Shown: one piece after another, positions 1 through 8,838 of the stretch | How the letters are laid out: each line of letters opens with the position of its first letter | How positions within the stretch are numbered: the first letter of the stretch is position 1 | Origin: UBA4421 sp964393625 | GTDB taxonomy: Bacteria; Pseudomonadota; Gammaproteobacteria; Pseudomonadales; Azotimanducaceae | Length of the DNA: 64,000 bases | Assembly (NCBI GenBank): GCA_964393625.1 | Contig: CAYMUT010000026.1 | Span: forward strand, 11,562-75,561 | Reading direction: 5' to 3' | Made by a program: the position numbers and the translations under genes | The notes under the pieces: model-generated | The model's input: the letters and a program-made list of their open reading frames with translations, nothing else | What the model was told of the DNA's origin: nothing | The model's database searches: none

Positions 1-1406
1 ACGGCGACCGCCTTGAGGGCGCTGCTCAGGGCAAACCCCTGGTCGGTGTGGAGCTGGTCAACGGCGAGAGTATCGAACAGCTGAGCCACAGCATCAGCAA
101 CGGAAACCCGGCACAGGGCATGCCCGGCTGGGCCGAAAGTCTGGATGCGATGCAGATCAAGAGCCTCGCATTGTACATCTCCGAATCCCGCGCAAACCTG
201 AATTACGCCGATTTCAATTACGACACCCCGTTTTCGGTCCCCGCCGAGACCTTCGAAACGCAACATCACAACTTTCGCCTGGAAACCGTCATTGACGGCC
301 TCGACCCACTGCCGTTTTCCATAGCGCCTATGCCCGACGGCAGTCTGCTGCTTACCGAGAAGAAACTCGGACTGTCGGTCATCTCTGCTGACGGCGAACA
401 GTCAGATTATATAACCGGCACCCCCACCGCCCACGACGATACGTTCATTCTGTCAGTGAAGCAGGAGTGGGGTTACGGCTGGCTGATGGATGTCGCACCC
501 CATCCGAGCTACGCTGAGAATCGCTGGATCTACCTTTACTACGGCGATCGCTGCGAAGACTGCAACGAACTGAGCCGGCAAAGCAATTCGCCGGTCTCCA
601 TGAACAAGCTGGTGCGCGGTCGCATCAAAGACGGGCAGTGGGTAGATGAACAAGTCATCTGGTCGGTCGACAAAGCGCACTATGGCAGCGTACCCGACAT
701 TGCTGCAGGAGGGCGCATTGCATTCGACGGCGACGGCCATGTGTTTCTGTCGGTCGGCATGAAGGGCTTCGACAATCACACCGGCGTGCAGGATCTCTCG
801 CGGCCCTGGGGCAAGATTCACCGGATCCGCGACGACGGCGCGATACCTCTCGACAACCCCTTCATGGAAGTCGAGGGCGCAATGAAATCGATCTGGACTG
901 TGGGCCATCGCAGCCCCCAGGGCCTGGAGTTCAATCAATCGACCCGTGAACTGTGGGAAACGGAAATGGGGCCGCGGGGGGGCGATGAGGTCAATCTGCT
1001 GCTGCCAGGGCGAAACTATGGCTGGCCGTTGTACTCCAAAGGCGTCAACTACGACGGTACCGAGGTGGCGTACGGCAGGAAACTGGGAATCGAATACGAC
1101 CTGGCCGACATCATGCAGCCGCTGGTCGACCTGACCCCGTCGCCGGCGGTATCGAGCTTCGCGTTTTACCAGGGCGATGCCTTCCCGGAGTGGCGCGGCA
1201 GCATGCTGGTCTGCTCCCTCAAGGCCCGCACGCTTTATCGCATGGCGCTCGATGAAAACGAGGTCTTGCAAAAAGAGAAACTGATTGATGGCCTGGTACG
1301 CCTCAGAGACATTGAGGTTGGTCGACAAGGGGAGATCTATCTGCTGCTCGAACATAACTCCGGCGGGCAGATTCTTCGATTGCGGCCAGTGGCCAGCGAG
1401 ACTTAG
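1..1406 (+). CDS. Cytochrome c / PQQ-dependent sugar dehydrogenase fusion (5' end outside window)
   Basis: The reading frame is open to the first base, so the gene begins upstream; the GTG at 48 is only the first start-like codon inside the window. The first ~50 visible residues resemble the end of a class I cytochrome c, with a GMPGW heme methionine-ligand segment followed by a QIKSLALYI helix; the CxxCH would lie upstream. The rest is a glucose/sorbosone dehydrogenase beta-propeller of the aldose sugar dehydrogenase (YliI) type: GSLLLTEK, GWLMDVAPHP, a glycine-rich turn GGRIAFDGDGHVFLS, IWTVGHRSPQGL and a long MGPRGGDEVN loop. The family oxidises aldoses or related alcohols in the periplasm using PQQ. 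A fused cytochrome would let electrons pass directly to the respiratory chain (inference). Substrate unknown. Confidence 0.85.
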   Translation, partial: GDRLEGAAQGKPLVGVELVNGESIEQLSHSISNGNPAQGMPGWAESLDAMQIKSLALYISESRANLNYADFNYDTPFSVPAETFETQHHNFRLETVIDGLDPLPFSIAPMPDGSLLLTEKKLGLSVISADGEQSDYITGTPTAHDDTFILSVKQEWGYGWLMDVAPHPSYAENRWIYLYYGDRCEDCNELSRQSNSPVSMNKLVRGRIKDGQWVDEQVIWSVDKAHYGSVPDIAAGGRIAFDGDGHVFLSVGMKGFDNHTGVQDLSRPWGKIHRIRDDGAIPLDNPFMEVEGAMKSIWTVGHRSPQGLEFNQSTRELWETEMGPRGGDEVNLLLPGRNYGWPLYSKGVNYDGTEVAYGRKLGIEYDLADIMQPLVDLTPSPAVSSFAFYQGDAFPEWRGSMLVCSLKARTLYRMALDENEVLQKEKLIDGLVRLRDIEVGRQGEIYLLLEHNSGGQILRLRPVASET

Positions 1407-1442
1407 TCTCTAGACCATACACAGCTTCAGGAGCAACTGAGC

Positions 1443-2120
1443 ATGCCGTCCACCCCGACCATCATTGCCGCATTTGCATTCGCCATCGTACTAATCGGTG
1501 CTCTCATATTCTGGCCCGCTGGCACATTCAACTGGCCCGCCGGGTGGTTCTACGTAGCCCTGGTATTCAGCAATTTCGTCGCTAACATGCTGTATCTCAA
1601 ACGGGTAAACCCGGAGCTGATCGAAGCCCGCATGCACATCGGTGCAGGGACCAAACACTGGGACATGGTCTGGAGTTTCGCATTCGGGCCGCTATTCTGC
1701 GCTATCTATGTCATCGCGGGGTTCGACGCGGTGCGCTTCGCATGGTCGAATATGCCGGCTGGCTGGGCGCTGTTGGGCCTGCTGATCTTCCTGCCGGGCA
1801 CGGTGCTGTTCAGCTGGGCCATGGGCGTTAACCCGTTTTTCGAAAAGACGGTACGCATTCAGACAGAACGGGGCCACCGCGTCATCGATACCGGCCCCTA
1901 CGCCTTCGTAAGGCATCCCGGGTATCTGGGGTTTCTCGGTTGGGCACTGTCGTCACCACTGCTGCTGGGTTCCTACTGGGCATTCATTCCGGCACTTGCA
2001 TCGGTGATCGCAATCGCTGTTCGGACTGCCCTGGAGGATATGACACTGACAGCAGAACTATCCGGCTATGCGGACTACGCGCAGAGGGTACGTTTCCGGC
2101 TGGTGCCCGGCGTCTGGTAA
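1443..2120 (+). CDS. Isoprenylcysteine carboxyl methyltransferase-like integral membrane methyltransferase
   Basis: A 225-residue membrane protein with several hydrophobic segments (about residues 5-25, 32-50, 75-95, 100-125 and 160-190). The diagnostic C-terminal SAM-binding stretch of the ICMT/PEMT superfamily is present: RGHRVIDTGPYAFVRHPGY followed by LGFLGWALSSPLLL. Bacterial members methylate small isoprenoids, lipids or unknown acceptors at the membrane; the substrate here cannot be read from sequence. The ATG at 1443 follows CAGGAG at a good distance. It lies 36 bases after the sugar dehydrogenase and on the same strand, so co-transcription is likely. Confidence 0.8.
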   Translation: MPSTPTIIAAFAFAIVLIGALIFWPAGTFNWPAGWFYVALVFSNFVANMLYLKRVNPELIEARMHIGAGTKHWDMVWSFAFGPLFCAIYVIAGFDAVRFAWSNMPAGWALLGLLIFLPGTVLFSWAMGVNPFFEKTVRIQTERGHRVIDTGPYAFVRHPGYLGFLGWALSSPLLLGSYWAFIPALASVIAIAVRTALEDMTLTAELSGYADYAQRVRFRLVPGVW

Positions 2121-2246
2121 ACCAGGGCACGCGATTATGCCGTGCTCACACTGCCATGGGCCTGGTCGCAACCCATTGGGAAACCTGTATTTCAACCTCG
2201 AAAGGCCTTATGTTTAACGACCTGTTGCTTATCCTGGGAGGGGAAA

Positions 2247-3233
2247 ATGCCACGGTTACTCAATTTCACCGGCGTGCTCGCCACTTTACTTATCGCCGTT
2301 AACATTCACGCGGCCGGCGAACCGGCCGCCATGAGCAAGGCCGAGTTCGACCAGATGATGCAGGACATCTCCAACTGGGGCCGCTGGGGAAAAGACGATG
2401 AGCTTGGCACTCTGAATCTGATCACCGCACAGAAGCGCCGGGAAGCTGCAGGTCTCGTGCGTTTGGGTGAGACCGTGTCGATGTCCCTGGATCTGAACAA
2501 AACCCCAGATGAACTCAATGCCAATCCGTTCAAACACGAGCTGTCGAGGGCTGAATTCGCTGGACATCAGGTCGCGGGTGACCGGTACGAAGTTGAATAT
2601 CACGGCTTCGCTCACTCTCACATGGACGGCCTGCCCCACTTCGCGCACAAAGGTTTTTTCTACAACGGCGTGCCCTATTCCGCAGCGAAGAGCAGTGGTT
2701 CTGAAAAGCTCGGCATACACAATGCCGGCATCAACGGCGTATTTACCCGTGGCGTGATCGTCGATATGCCGCGCTTTCTGGGTGTCGACTATCTGGACCC
2801 CGGCACAGCGCTGACGGCAGAGGACTTCGAAGCCTGGGAAAAGACACACGGCGTGAAAATCGGCAGTGGCGACGTGCTGCTGGTGCGTACGGGACGCTGG
2901 GCAAAAGTAGCCAAAGACGGCCAGTGGAACTTCCTGGAAAAAGCCGCCGGGTCCCATGCCAGCCTGGCCACCTGGCTTAAACAACGCGATGTCGCAGTGA
3001 TCGGTTGTGACGGAGTTTCCGACGTCATGCCCTCTGGCGTGGAAGGGCTTGTCAATCCGCTGCACGAGCTGGTGCTGGTTGGCCTGGGTATGCCGATTCT
3101 CGACAACCTGGATCTGGAAGCGGTAGCGGCTAAAGCTGCCGGACTGGACCGCACTACATTTCTGTTTGTCGGGGCACCCTTGCGCGTGCCGGGTGGCACC
3201 GGGTCACCGATGAATCCGCTGGCGGTATTCTGA
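2247..3233 (+). CDS. Secreted cyclase-family hydrolase (kynurenine formamidase-like)
   Basis: A 328-residue protein of the cyclase/kynurenine formamidase family, metal-dependent hydrolases that open amide or lactone-type substrates. The metal-site motif is seen as HSHMDGLPH (residues 123-131), matching the family pattern HxxxDxPxH. Further conserved pieces are GRWGKDDELGTLNLI near the N-terminus and VIGCDGVSDVMP near residue 250. The frame is open from 2142, but the ATG at 2247 is preferred: it follows GGGAGGGG directly and starts a clean signal peptide (MPRLLNFTGVLATLLIAVNIHAAG). It is therefore likely periplasmic. Its TGA overlaps the ATG of the sulfatase gene (TGATG), so the two are translationally coupled. 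True substrate unknown. Confidence 0.8.
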   Translation: MPRLLNFTGVLATLLIAVNIHAAGEPAAMSKAEFDQMMQDISNWGRWGKDDELGTLNLITAQKRREAAGLVRLGETVSMSLDLNKTPDELNANPFKHELSRAEFAGHQVAGDRYEVEYHGFAHSHMDGLPHFAHKGFFYNGVPYSAAKSSGSEKLGIHNAGINGVFTRGVIVDMPRFLGVDYLDPGTALTAEDFEAWEKTHGVKIGSGDVLLVRTGRWAKVAKDGQWNFLEKAAGSHASLATWLKQRDVAVIGCDGVSDVMPSGVEGLVNPLHELVLVGLGMPILDNLDLEAVAAKAAGLDRTTFLFVGAPLRVPGGTGSPMNPLAVF

Positions 3234-4708
3234 TGGTGCGCTGGCTGACGGGAGCAGTGTTGTTGCTGCTGGCGGCAGGTTGTACAAAATCAATTCCTGA
3301 TCGGGACGCTACTCCGCCCAACATCGTCTTCGTGGTCGCTGATGATCTGGGCATTGGTGATGTTGGCGCATACGGCGGCGAAATCATAAAAACACCGCAT
3401 ATCGACGCTCTCGCAGATTCCGGTGTGCGCTTTACACAAGGTTACGTTTCTCACCCCGTGTGCAGTCCGTCGCGGGCGGGACTGATGTCCGGCCGCTATC
3501 AGCAGCGTCACGGTTGGGAATTCAATCCCGCTGGGCGAGACACTGAGACGGGCATGAGCACGCAGGAAACCACTTTCGCCGACGCCATGAAGGCTCGAGG
3601 TTACGCTACCGGCATGATCGGCAAGTGGCACCTGGGTTATGAGGGGCCTTACCACCCCAACAGCCGCGGCTTCGATGAGTACTTCGGGGTGCTTGCCGGC
3701 GGCAGTCTGTTTATTGATCCAAGCGTTGCCGGCGTAGAGTCGTTAGGTCAGCGCGCACCGGTCAGACAGTTCCCATACGAAGTGTACCGGGGCAACGATA
3801 CCGTTGTAGTTGATGAATACCTGACCGACCGCTTCACCACGGAAGCACTGGATTTCATAGAGCGAAAGCCAGAACAACCATTCTTACTTTACCTGAGCCA
3901 CACCACACCGCACACACCGCTACAGGCAACAGATAAGTATCTCGAGCGCTACCGGCACATCGAAGACAAGCCGACCCGCATCTACGCCGCAATGGTTGCG
4001 TCGCTGGACGACAGCGTTGGCAGAATCATCGAGAAACTCAAGCAGCTCGATCAGTACGACAATACACTGTTCGTCTTTCTCAGCGATAACGGCTGCGCAG
4101 GGTACATCAGGGGCGCCTGCTCCAATGCACCCTTCGCCGGGTTCAAACGCTACCACCAGGAGGGCGGCATCAGAGTACCGTTCATTATGGCCTGGCCCCA
4201 GCGCCTCCCCCGGGGCCTGGTGTACGACAAACCTGTAATCTCACTGGACCTGATGGCAACCTTTACCGCAGTTGCGGGCCGCGTACGCACCACCGAGGAC
4301 AGCGTCAATCTGGTTCCTTATCTGACTGGCGAAACAGGCGGCAGCCCCCATGAATACCTCTACTGGCGCTCCGGCCCAACCAGAGCGGTTCGCGATGACC
4401 GCTGGAAACTCATTCAGTACGCCCGCACCAGCCTGACTACACATGATCTGCGCAGCGACGGCCGCCTGCAGCCGCCCGACGCCGGTTGGCCGGCTGAAGC
4501 ATCCGAAGGCTACCTCACCCTGTTGTATGACCTGGAGAACGATCCCGGTGAAAGCCGCAATGTGGTTGAGCAGCACCCTGAAATCGCGCAGCGTCTCCGG
4601 GCAGCGCACGAAGCGTGGAATAGCGAATTAAAGACCGAGCAGATTCTACCTGCACAGCGCTCTACTCTGGCGGACATGCACGGCGAGACGGTGCAGCTGA
4701 TTTTCTAG
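3233..4708 (+). CDS. Lipoprotein sulfatase (arylsulfatase / GALNS-like)
   Basis: A 491-residue alkaline-phosphatase-superfamily sulfatase. The N-terminus is a lipoprotein signal with lipobox LAAGC, so the enzyme is probably anchored to the periplasmic face of a membrane. Metal ligands appear as VADDLG (residues 35-40). The catalytic cysteine, converted to formylglycine in the family, is Cys77 in CSPSRAGLMSGR; GKWHLG and HTTPHTPL are further active-site blocks. Cys-type sulfatases need a formylglycine-generating enzyme, not encoded in this window. The start overlaps the upstream cyclase stop (TGATG). The TAG stop shares the tetranucleotide CTAG with the stop of the convergent MMPL gene. Role: desulfation of an organic sulfate, identity unknown. 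Confidence 0.88.
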   Translation: MVRWLTGAVLLLLAAGCTKSIPDRDATPPNIVFVVADDLGIGDVGAYGGEIIKTPHIDALADSGVRFTQGYVSHPVCSPSRAGLMSGRYQQRHGWEFNPAGRDTETGMSTQETTFADAMKARGYATGMIGKWHLGYEGPYHPNSRGFDEYFGVLAGGSLFIDPSVAGVESLGQRAPVRQFPYEVYRGNDTVVVDEYLTDRFTTEALDFIERKPEQPFLLYLSHTTPHTPLQATDKYLERYRHIEDKPTRIYAAMVASLDDSVGRIIEKLKQLDQYDNTLFVFLSDNGCAGYIRGACSNAPFAGFKRYHQEGGIRVPFIMAWPQRLPRGLVYDKPVISLDLMATFTAVAGRVRTTEDSVNLVPYLTGETGGSPHEYLYWRSGPTRAVRDDRWKLIQYARTSLTTHDLRSDGRLQPPDAGWPAEASEGYLTLLYDLENDPGESRNVVEQHPEIAQRLRAAHEAWNSELKTEQILPAQRSTLADMHGETVQLIF

Positions 4709-7011
4709 GCAGGAACCGTTCGGGCCGCTAGCCGCGCGGCGAGCCAGCGATCGAATTTCACCAGCACCGGCGGCAGAAACAGCAGATCAAGCAGCAGCGC
4801 CACGACGATGATCGGGGTGAGCAACAGCGCCACGTTCTGAAAGTGAAAAGTGTTGGAAAACACCAGGATGAAGGTTCCCACAGCCAGCGACAGGGTCGTT
4901 ATGGTGATGGCAGATCCCGCTTTATCAAGCGAGTAGTTCACCGAGTCTTCCGGCGTCTGCCCTTCACGCCGTGCGCCAATGTACTTGCTCAGAATGTGCA
5001 CCGAATCATCCACCACGATACCGATGCTGATGGAAAACAGCATCAGTATGTAGGGGCTGAGTTCTCCCACGAGCAGGCCCCAGCAGCCGAACACGATGGT
5101 CGCGGGGAACAGATTAGGCATGATGCTCAGCAGCCCGTAACGCACGCTGCGTAGACCAACCAGCATCGTCAGCGTGATCAGCACGAAACTCAAAGCGAAA
5201 CCCTTCGCCAGCTCTTCGGTAATCGTCTGATCGAGACGCGCAAAAAGGATACCGTTGTCGCCGTGCAGCACCCGATAGTTGGGGTCGAGGTTATCGCCGA
5301 TCCAGCGCTCGATACGATCATTGAGCCCGACCAGCTGCCCATTGGTCAGATTCGACGTGCCCACCACGAATCTGATGGAAGAATAGTCAGCATTGAAAAT
5401 CGGCTCCAGGTTGGGCTCGATCTCCTGAATCAACTGATACCCTACCAGATAGTCGATGATCTGCAGCTTGTCCTGCGGCAGTACATCCCAGGCCGGGTCG
5501 TCATCGTGCTCCGCCTTGTTGAGCGTACGCAGCAGACCCGTATAGCTGGTTACGAAACTCGCCTCGGGCTGCGCCTCCACCCACTGGGAAAACGCTTCTA
5601 CCGCTCCCAGGAATTCCGGTTCGGTGATGCCGTAGTAGGCGCCGCTGTCGATGCTGTATACCAGGCTCTGATCATTGCCGATCTTCTCCCGCAGCGCGGT
5701 CATCACATAGTGAAAGTCAGAATCTTCATCGACGAAGCTGTACCGGTTGAAGTCGAGCTTGTTCAGCGGCAACAGAGCAAAGGTGACGACGATGATAATC
5801 GCGCTGATCGCCAGCCACAGATTGGCCCGTACATCCACTTCCCTGCACACCCATTTGATGAAGCCCTGCACACCCAGCGGCCTGGGGATCCTGTTTGTAG
5901 GAAGCAGCATGATCAATGCCGGCAACAGACATAAAGTAACAATGTAAGCCCACCAGGTACCCAGGGCGATGACGTTACCGAACCCGTAAATCCCCGGAGA
6001 AGAGGAATAGTTCAGGCTTAGAAAGCCCATCGACGTGGTGATCGTTGCCAGCGAGACTGGCTGCAGATTGACCGTGAGGCTATGACGCATGGCATCGAGC
6101 CGGGTCATGCTCTGCGCCAGCCCCTGGCCGTACACGGACACAATGTGTATACCCCCGGCGATGGCAATCACCAGCACGACGATAGGCCCCAGACTGGAGA
6201 TCTGGTTGAACGGCATGCCCAGCCAACCCCATGTACCCACACTCAGCCCGATGGTGGCGAATGCCACAGCAAACAGACACACCGCGTAGGGCAATGACCG
6301 CAGGCACAACCACAGCAGCACAATGCCGATGACGATGGTGAGAGGGAACAGCGTCTGGCTGTCTTTGATCTGCGCGTTGTACCCATCGAGTTCGAATAGC
6401 ACGCGGCCGAGCACATAGATGTCCACACCGGGATATTTTGCTCGCAGGTCATCACGTAGCGCGATGATCGAGCGCGCCACCTCGAGCCGCTGGGCCTGCT
6501 CGTCGCGGCTGACTTTGTACTTGACGATTGCCAGAGCCATATCGCCATTGGACGAAAGCAGGCTCTTGGTCAGATCTTCATCCTTTAACGCCAGGGCTTT
6601 CAGCTCGGGCAGATCCGCCTCAGCCAGATCATCGAGAATGGGGATGACGTAATCACGATCGTAGCGCTCGGCGTCTACGGAGTTTAAGCGTCGGTTGATC
6701 AGTGAGCCCACCGACACCGCAGAGTCGATCTCCATGTACCGGTTGGTCAATTCATCCATCGCGCGCAAAGCAGGGAAATTGAAAACGTCGGTGTCTGTCT
6801 CAAAGGCAAACAGCACGGAGGTGCTGGGTGGGAAATCCGCACGGACTTGATCGACTTCTGTCTTATAGGGGTCGTCTTCACTCAGAATGGCTTTGAAGGT
6901 GGCTTCAATGAACGTGTAGTTGATTCCCCACGCAACAAAGCTGCCCAGAGCCAACGTTACCGCCGCCAGAAAGTGGCGCCGGACCAATAGATGTTCGACA
7001 ACTGACGACAT
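4705..7011 (-). CDS. MMPL/RND-superfamily exporter
   Basis: About 768 residues with the architecture of 'predicted exporters of the RND superfamily': one N-terminal membrane helix, a periplasmic loop, a block of five to six helices (about residues 220-380), then a second copy of the same arrangement. Each helical block holds the sterol-sensing-like core, with SISIGIVVDDSVHI in the second half. Such single-gene exporters move hydrophobic molecules (hopanoids, lipids, pigments); cargo unknown. The ATG at 7011 is chosen; a TTG ten codons upstream (7041) is also possible, and neither has a strong ribosome-binding site. It is transcribed divergently from the monooxygenase fusion at 7096 and ends convergently with the sulfatase, sharing CTAG. 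Confidence 0.82.
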   Translation of the reverse strand: MSSVVEHLLVRRHFLAAVTLALGSFVAWGINYTFIEATFKAILSEDDPYKTEVDQVRADFPPSTSVLFAFETDTDVFNFPALRAMDELTNRYMEIDSAVSVGSLINRRLNSVDAERYDRDYVIPILDDLAEADLPELKALALKDEDLTKSLLSSNGDMALAIVKYKVSRDEQAQRLEVARSIIALRDDLRAKYPGVDIYVLGRVLFELDGYNAQIKDSQTLFPLTIVIGIVLLWLCLRSLPYAVCLFAVAFATIGLSVGTWGWLGMPFNQISSLGPIVVLVIAIAGGIHIVSVYGQGLAQSMTRLDAMRHSLTVNLQPVSLATITTSMGFLSLNYSSSPGIYGFGNVIALGTWWAYIVTLCLLPALIMLLPTNRIPRPLGVQGFIKWVCREVDVRANLWLAISAIIIVVTFALLPLNKLDFNRYSFVDEDSDFHYVMTALREKIGNDQSLVYSIDSGAYYGITEPEFLGAVEAFSQWVEAQPEASFVTSYTGLLRTLNKAEHDDDPAWDVLPQDKLQIIDYLVGYQLIQEIEPNLEPIFNADYSSIRFVVGTSNLTNGQLVGLNDRIERWIGDNLDPNYRVLHGDNGILFARLDQTITEELAKGFALSFVLITLTMLVGLRSVRYGLLSIMPNLFPATIVFGCWGLLVGELSPYILMLFSISIGIVVDDSVHILSKYIGARREGQTPEDSVNYSLDKAGSAITITTLSLAVGTFILVFSNTFHFQNVALLLTPIIVVALLLDLLFLPPVLVKFDRWLAARLAARTVPA

Positions 7012-7095
7012 AGATGAACTGAGCGGTACTACTCCGGCCAAAGCAACTTGTATGCTAGAGTCTCAATAAGCAAATTTCACGTGGAATCTTGAACT

Positions 7096-8838
7096 ATGCG
7101 CACAATTACGCTTGTGACCGGAATGTTTCTCGCAGGCCTGGCAAATGCATCGACACAACATGTTGGTGACTTTGCACTGCTCGACCACGAGGGCGGCTTC
7201 CATCAGCTGAGCTATTACGGGGACCAGCGAGCGGTAGTTTATATCGTGCAGGCAAATAAAAGTGCCAATGTGAATGCACGCCTCGCGGAAATCCACGCTA
7301 TGCGGGATGCATTTGCGGGCCAGCCGGTTGTTTTCTACATGCTGAACCCCCTCGCGGAAGAATCCCGCCAGGCGATTGCCGCCCACGCACAGGCCAGCAA
7401 CATCGATCTACCGATTCTTGTGGATGAAACGCAGCTGGTATCAGAGTCACTGGGTGTATCTCAGGTCGGCGAGGTACTCATCATCGATCCCGCCAGAATG
7501 AATCTGGCGTATCGCGGCAACCTCGAAGACCTGGCCAGCGCGGAAAGGGCACTGAATCAGCTACTGGCAGGGCTGGCAGTATCCCCATCAACCGCTGTGA
7601 ACCCCGGCGCAAAGATTACCTATGCGGCACGCGCCAGCCATGCTGAGCAGCCTGTTTCATACAGCCAGGATATCGCGCCGATCCTCCAGGACAATTGTGT
7701 GCAGTGCCATCATGAGGGCGGCATCGGCCCATGGGCCATGAACAATCACGCCATGGTCCAGGGCTGGTCCGCCATGATGCGCGAAGTGGTCATGACCAAA
7801 CGTATGCCGCCGGGTCAGGTGGACCCGCACGCAGGCAAAGAACTGCTGCAGCCCATGGGTCTGAGCACTGCAGAGCTACAGAAGCTGGTTCATTGGATCG
7901 ACGCAGGGGCGCCGGGTGATGCACAGAGCGACCCGCTCGACGGGGCTGAAGTGGTCCAGAGCAAGTTCTCGTTTGGCGAACCGGACCTGGTTTACACGAT
8001 TCCGGCTCAGGAAATTCCTGCCACCGGCGTCATCGACTATCGCTATGTACCCGTGGAGCTCAATCTAGACCGCGACGTGTGGGTACAGGCGATGGAATTT
8101 CTGCCGGGCGATGCGCAAGTGCTGCACCACGTGATTGCCTATGTTTCCAGCCCGGCGGACAAAACCGTTCGAGGCCGTGCCACCGGCGCCGCCCAGGGGG
8201 AAAGTGTCGGCGGTTTCGCGCCGGGCCGGCCTGGCGACGTGTTCCGCGACAACAGCGGACGTCTGATCCGCAAGGGTTCCAACCTGCTGTTGCAGATGCA
8301 CTACACCACCTCAGGCCGGGCCACGGTTGACGAAACGGAGATCGGCATCTATATCTACGATAAACCGCCCACCTACGTGATGTCCGGCGGCGTGGCGGGA
8401 CAGCGTCGCTTTCTGGTACCACCTCACGCCAAGGAACATAAGCTCGAAGGCGTGCAGGAAATCGAAAGAGATGCTTATCTCTACGACCTCATGCCGCATA
8501 TGCACTATCGCGGCAAATACATGAGCTATATCGCGGAGTATCCTGATGGGTCGTCGGAAGTTGTATTGTCGGTACCTAAGTACAATTTCAACTGGCAATT
8601 CAACTATGCGCTGAAAGACCCACTGTTTCTGCCGGCAGGCACCCGCCTGATCGCGCGCGGCGCTATGGACAACTCTGACCGCAATCCGGCGAATCCCGAC
8701 CCGAGCATACCCGTTCACTTCGGCCTGCAGACCAAGCATGAGATGTTCTTTGGGTTCACCACACTGCGTTACGTCGGCGACACGCCGGGCGCAGTGCTGA
8801 GCAACCGCCGCAAAGGCGATAAGGTGGCGAGCCGCTAG
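7096..8838 (+). CDS. Redoxin-like / cytochrome c / copper type II monooxygenase-like fusion protein
   Basis: A 580-residue exported protein (signal peptide MRTITLVTGMFLAGLANAS). Residues 20-160 have a thioredoxin-fold redoxin pattern without any cysteine, so that domain is probably not redox-active. Residues 190-265 form a cytochrome c-like domain with one CVQCH heme site (201-205) and a possible methionine-ligand region at KRMPPG. The C-terminal ~300 residues resemble the copper type II ascorbate-dependent monooxygenase fold: HHVIAYVSS, LLLQMHY and LMPHMHYRGKYM supply His and HxM copper-ligand-like motifs. Known families suggest an electron-fed hydroxylase; substrate and activity are unknown. 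It ends convergently with the downstream hydrolase, again sharing CTAG for both stops. Confidence 0.78.
   Translation: MRTITLVTGMFLAGLANASTQHVGDFALLDHEGGFHQLSYYGDQRAVVYIVQANKSANVNARLAEIHAMRDAFAGQPVVFYMLNPLAEESRQAIAAHAQASNIDLPILVDETQLVSESLGVSQVGEVLIIDPARMNLAYRGNLEDLASAERALNQLLAGLAVSPSTAVNPGAKITYAARASHAEQPVSYSQDIAPILQDNCVQCHHEGGIGPWAMNNHAMVQGWSAMMREVVMTKRMPPGQVDPHAGKELLQPMGLSTAELQKLVHWIDAGAPGDAQSDPLDGAEVVQSKFSFGEPDLVYTIPAQEIPATGVIDYRYVPVELNLDRDVWVQAMEFLPGDAQVLHHVIAYVSSPADKTVRGRATGAAQGESVGGFAPGRPGDVFRDNSGRLIRKGSNLLLQMHYTTSGRATVDETEIGIYIYDKPPTYVMSGGVAGQRRFLVPPHAKEHKLEGVQEIERDAYLYDLMPHMHYRGKYMSYIAEYPDGSSEVVLSVPKYNFNWQFNYALKDPLFLPAGTRLIARGAMDNSDRNPANPDPSIPVHFGLQTKHEMFFGFTTLRYVGDTPGAVLSNRRKGDKVASR

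Noticed and set aside
453..1355. A 300-codon minus-strand frame inside the PQQ sugar dehydrogenase
   Set aside because: Composition is Arg/Ala/His rich without domain motifs; the plus strand carries a clear beta-propeller enzyme.
5263..5934. A 223-codon plus-strand frame inside the MMPL exporter gene
   Set aside because: Lacks membrane helices or motifs; the exporter frame is continuous over 2.3 kb.
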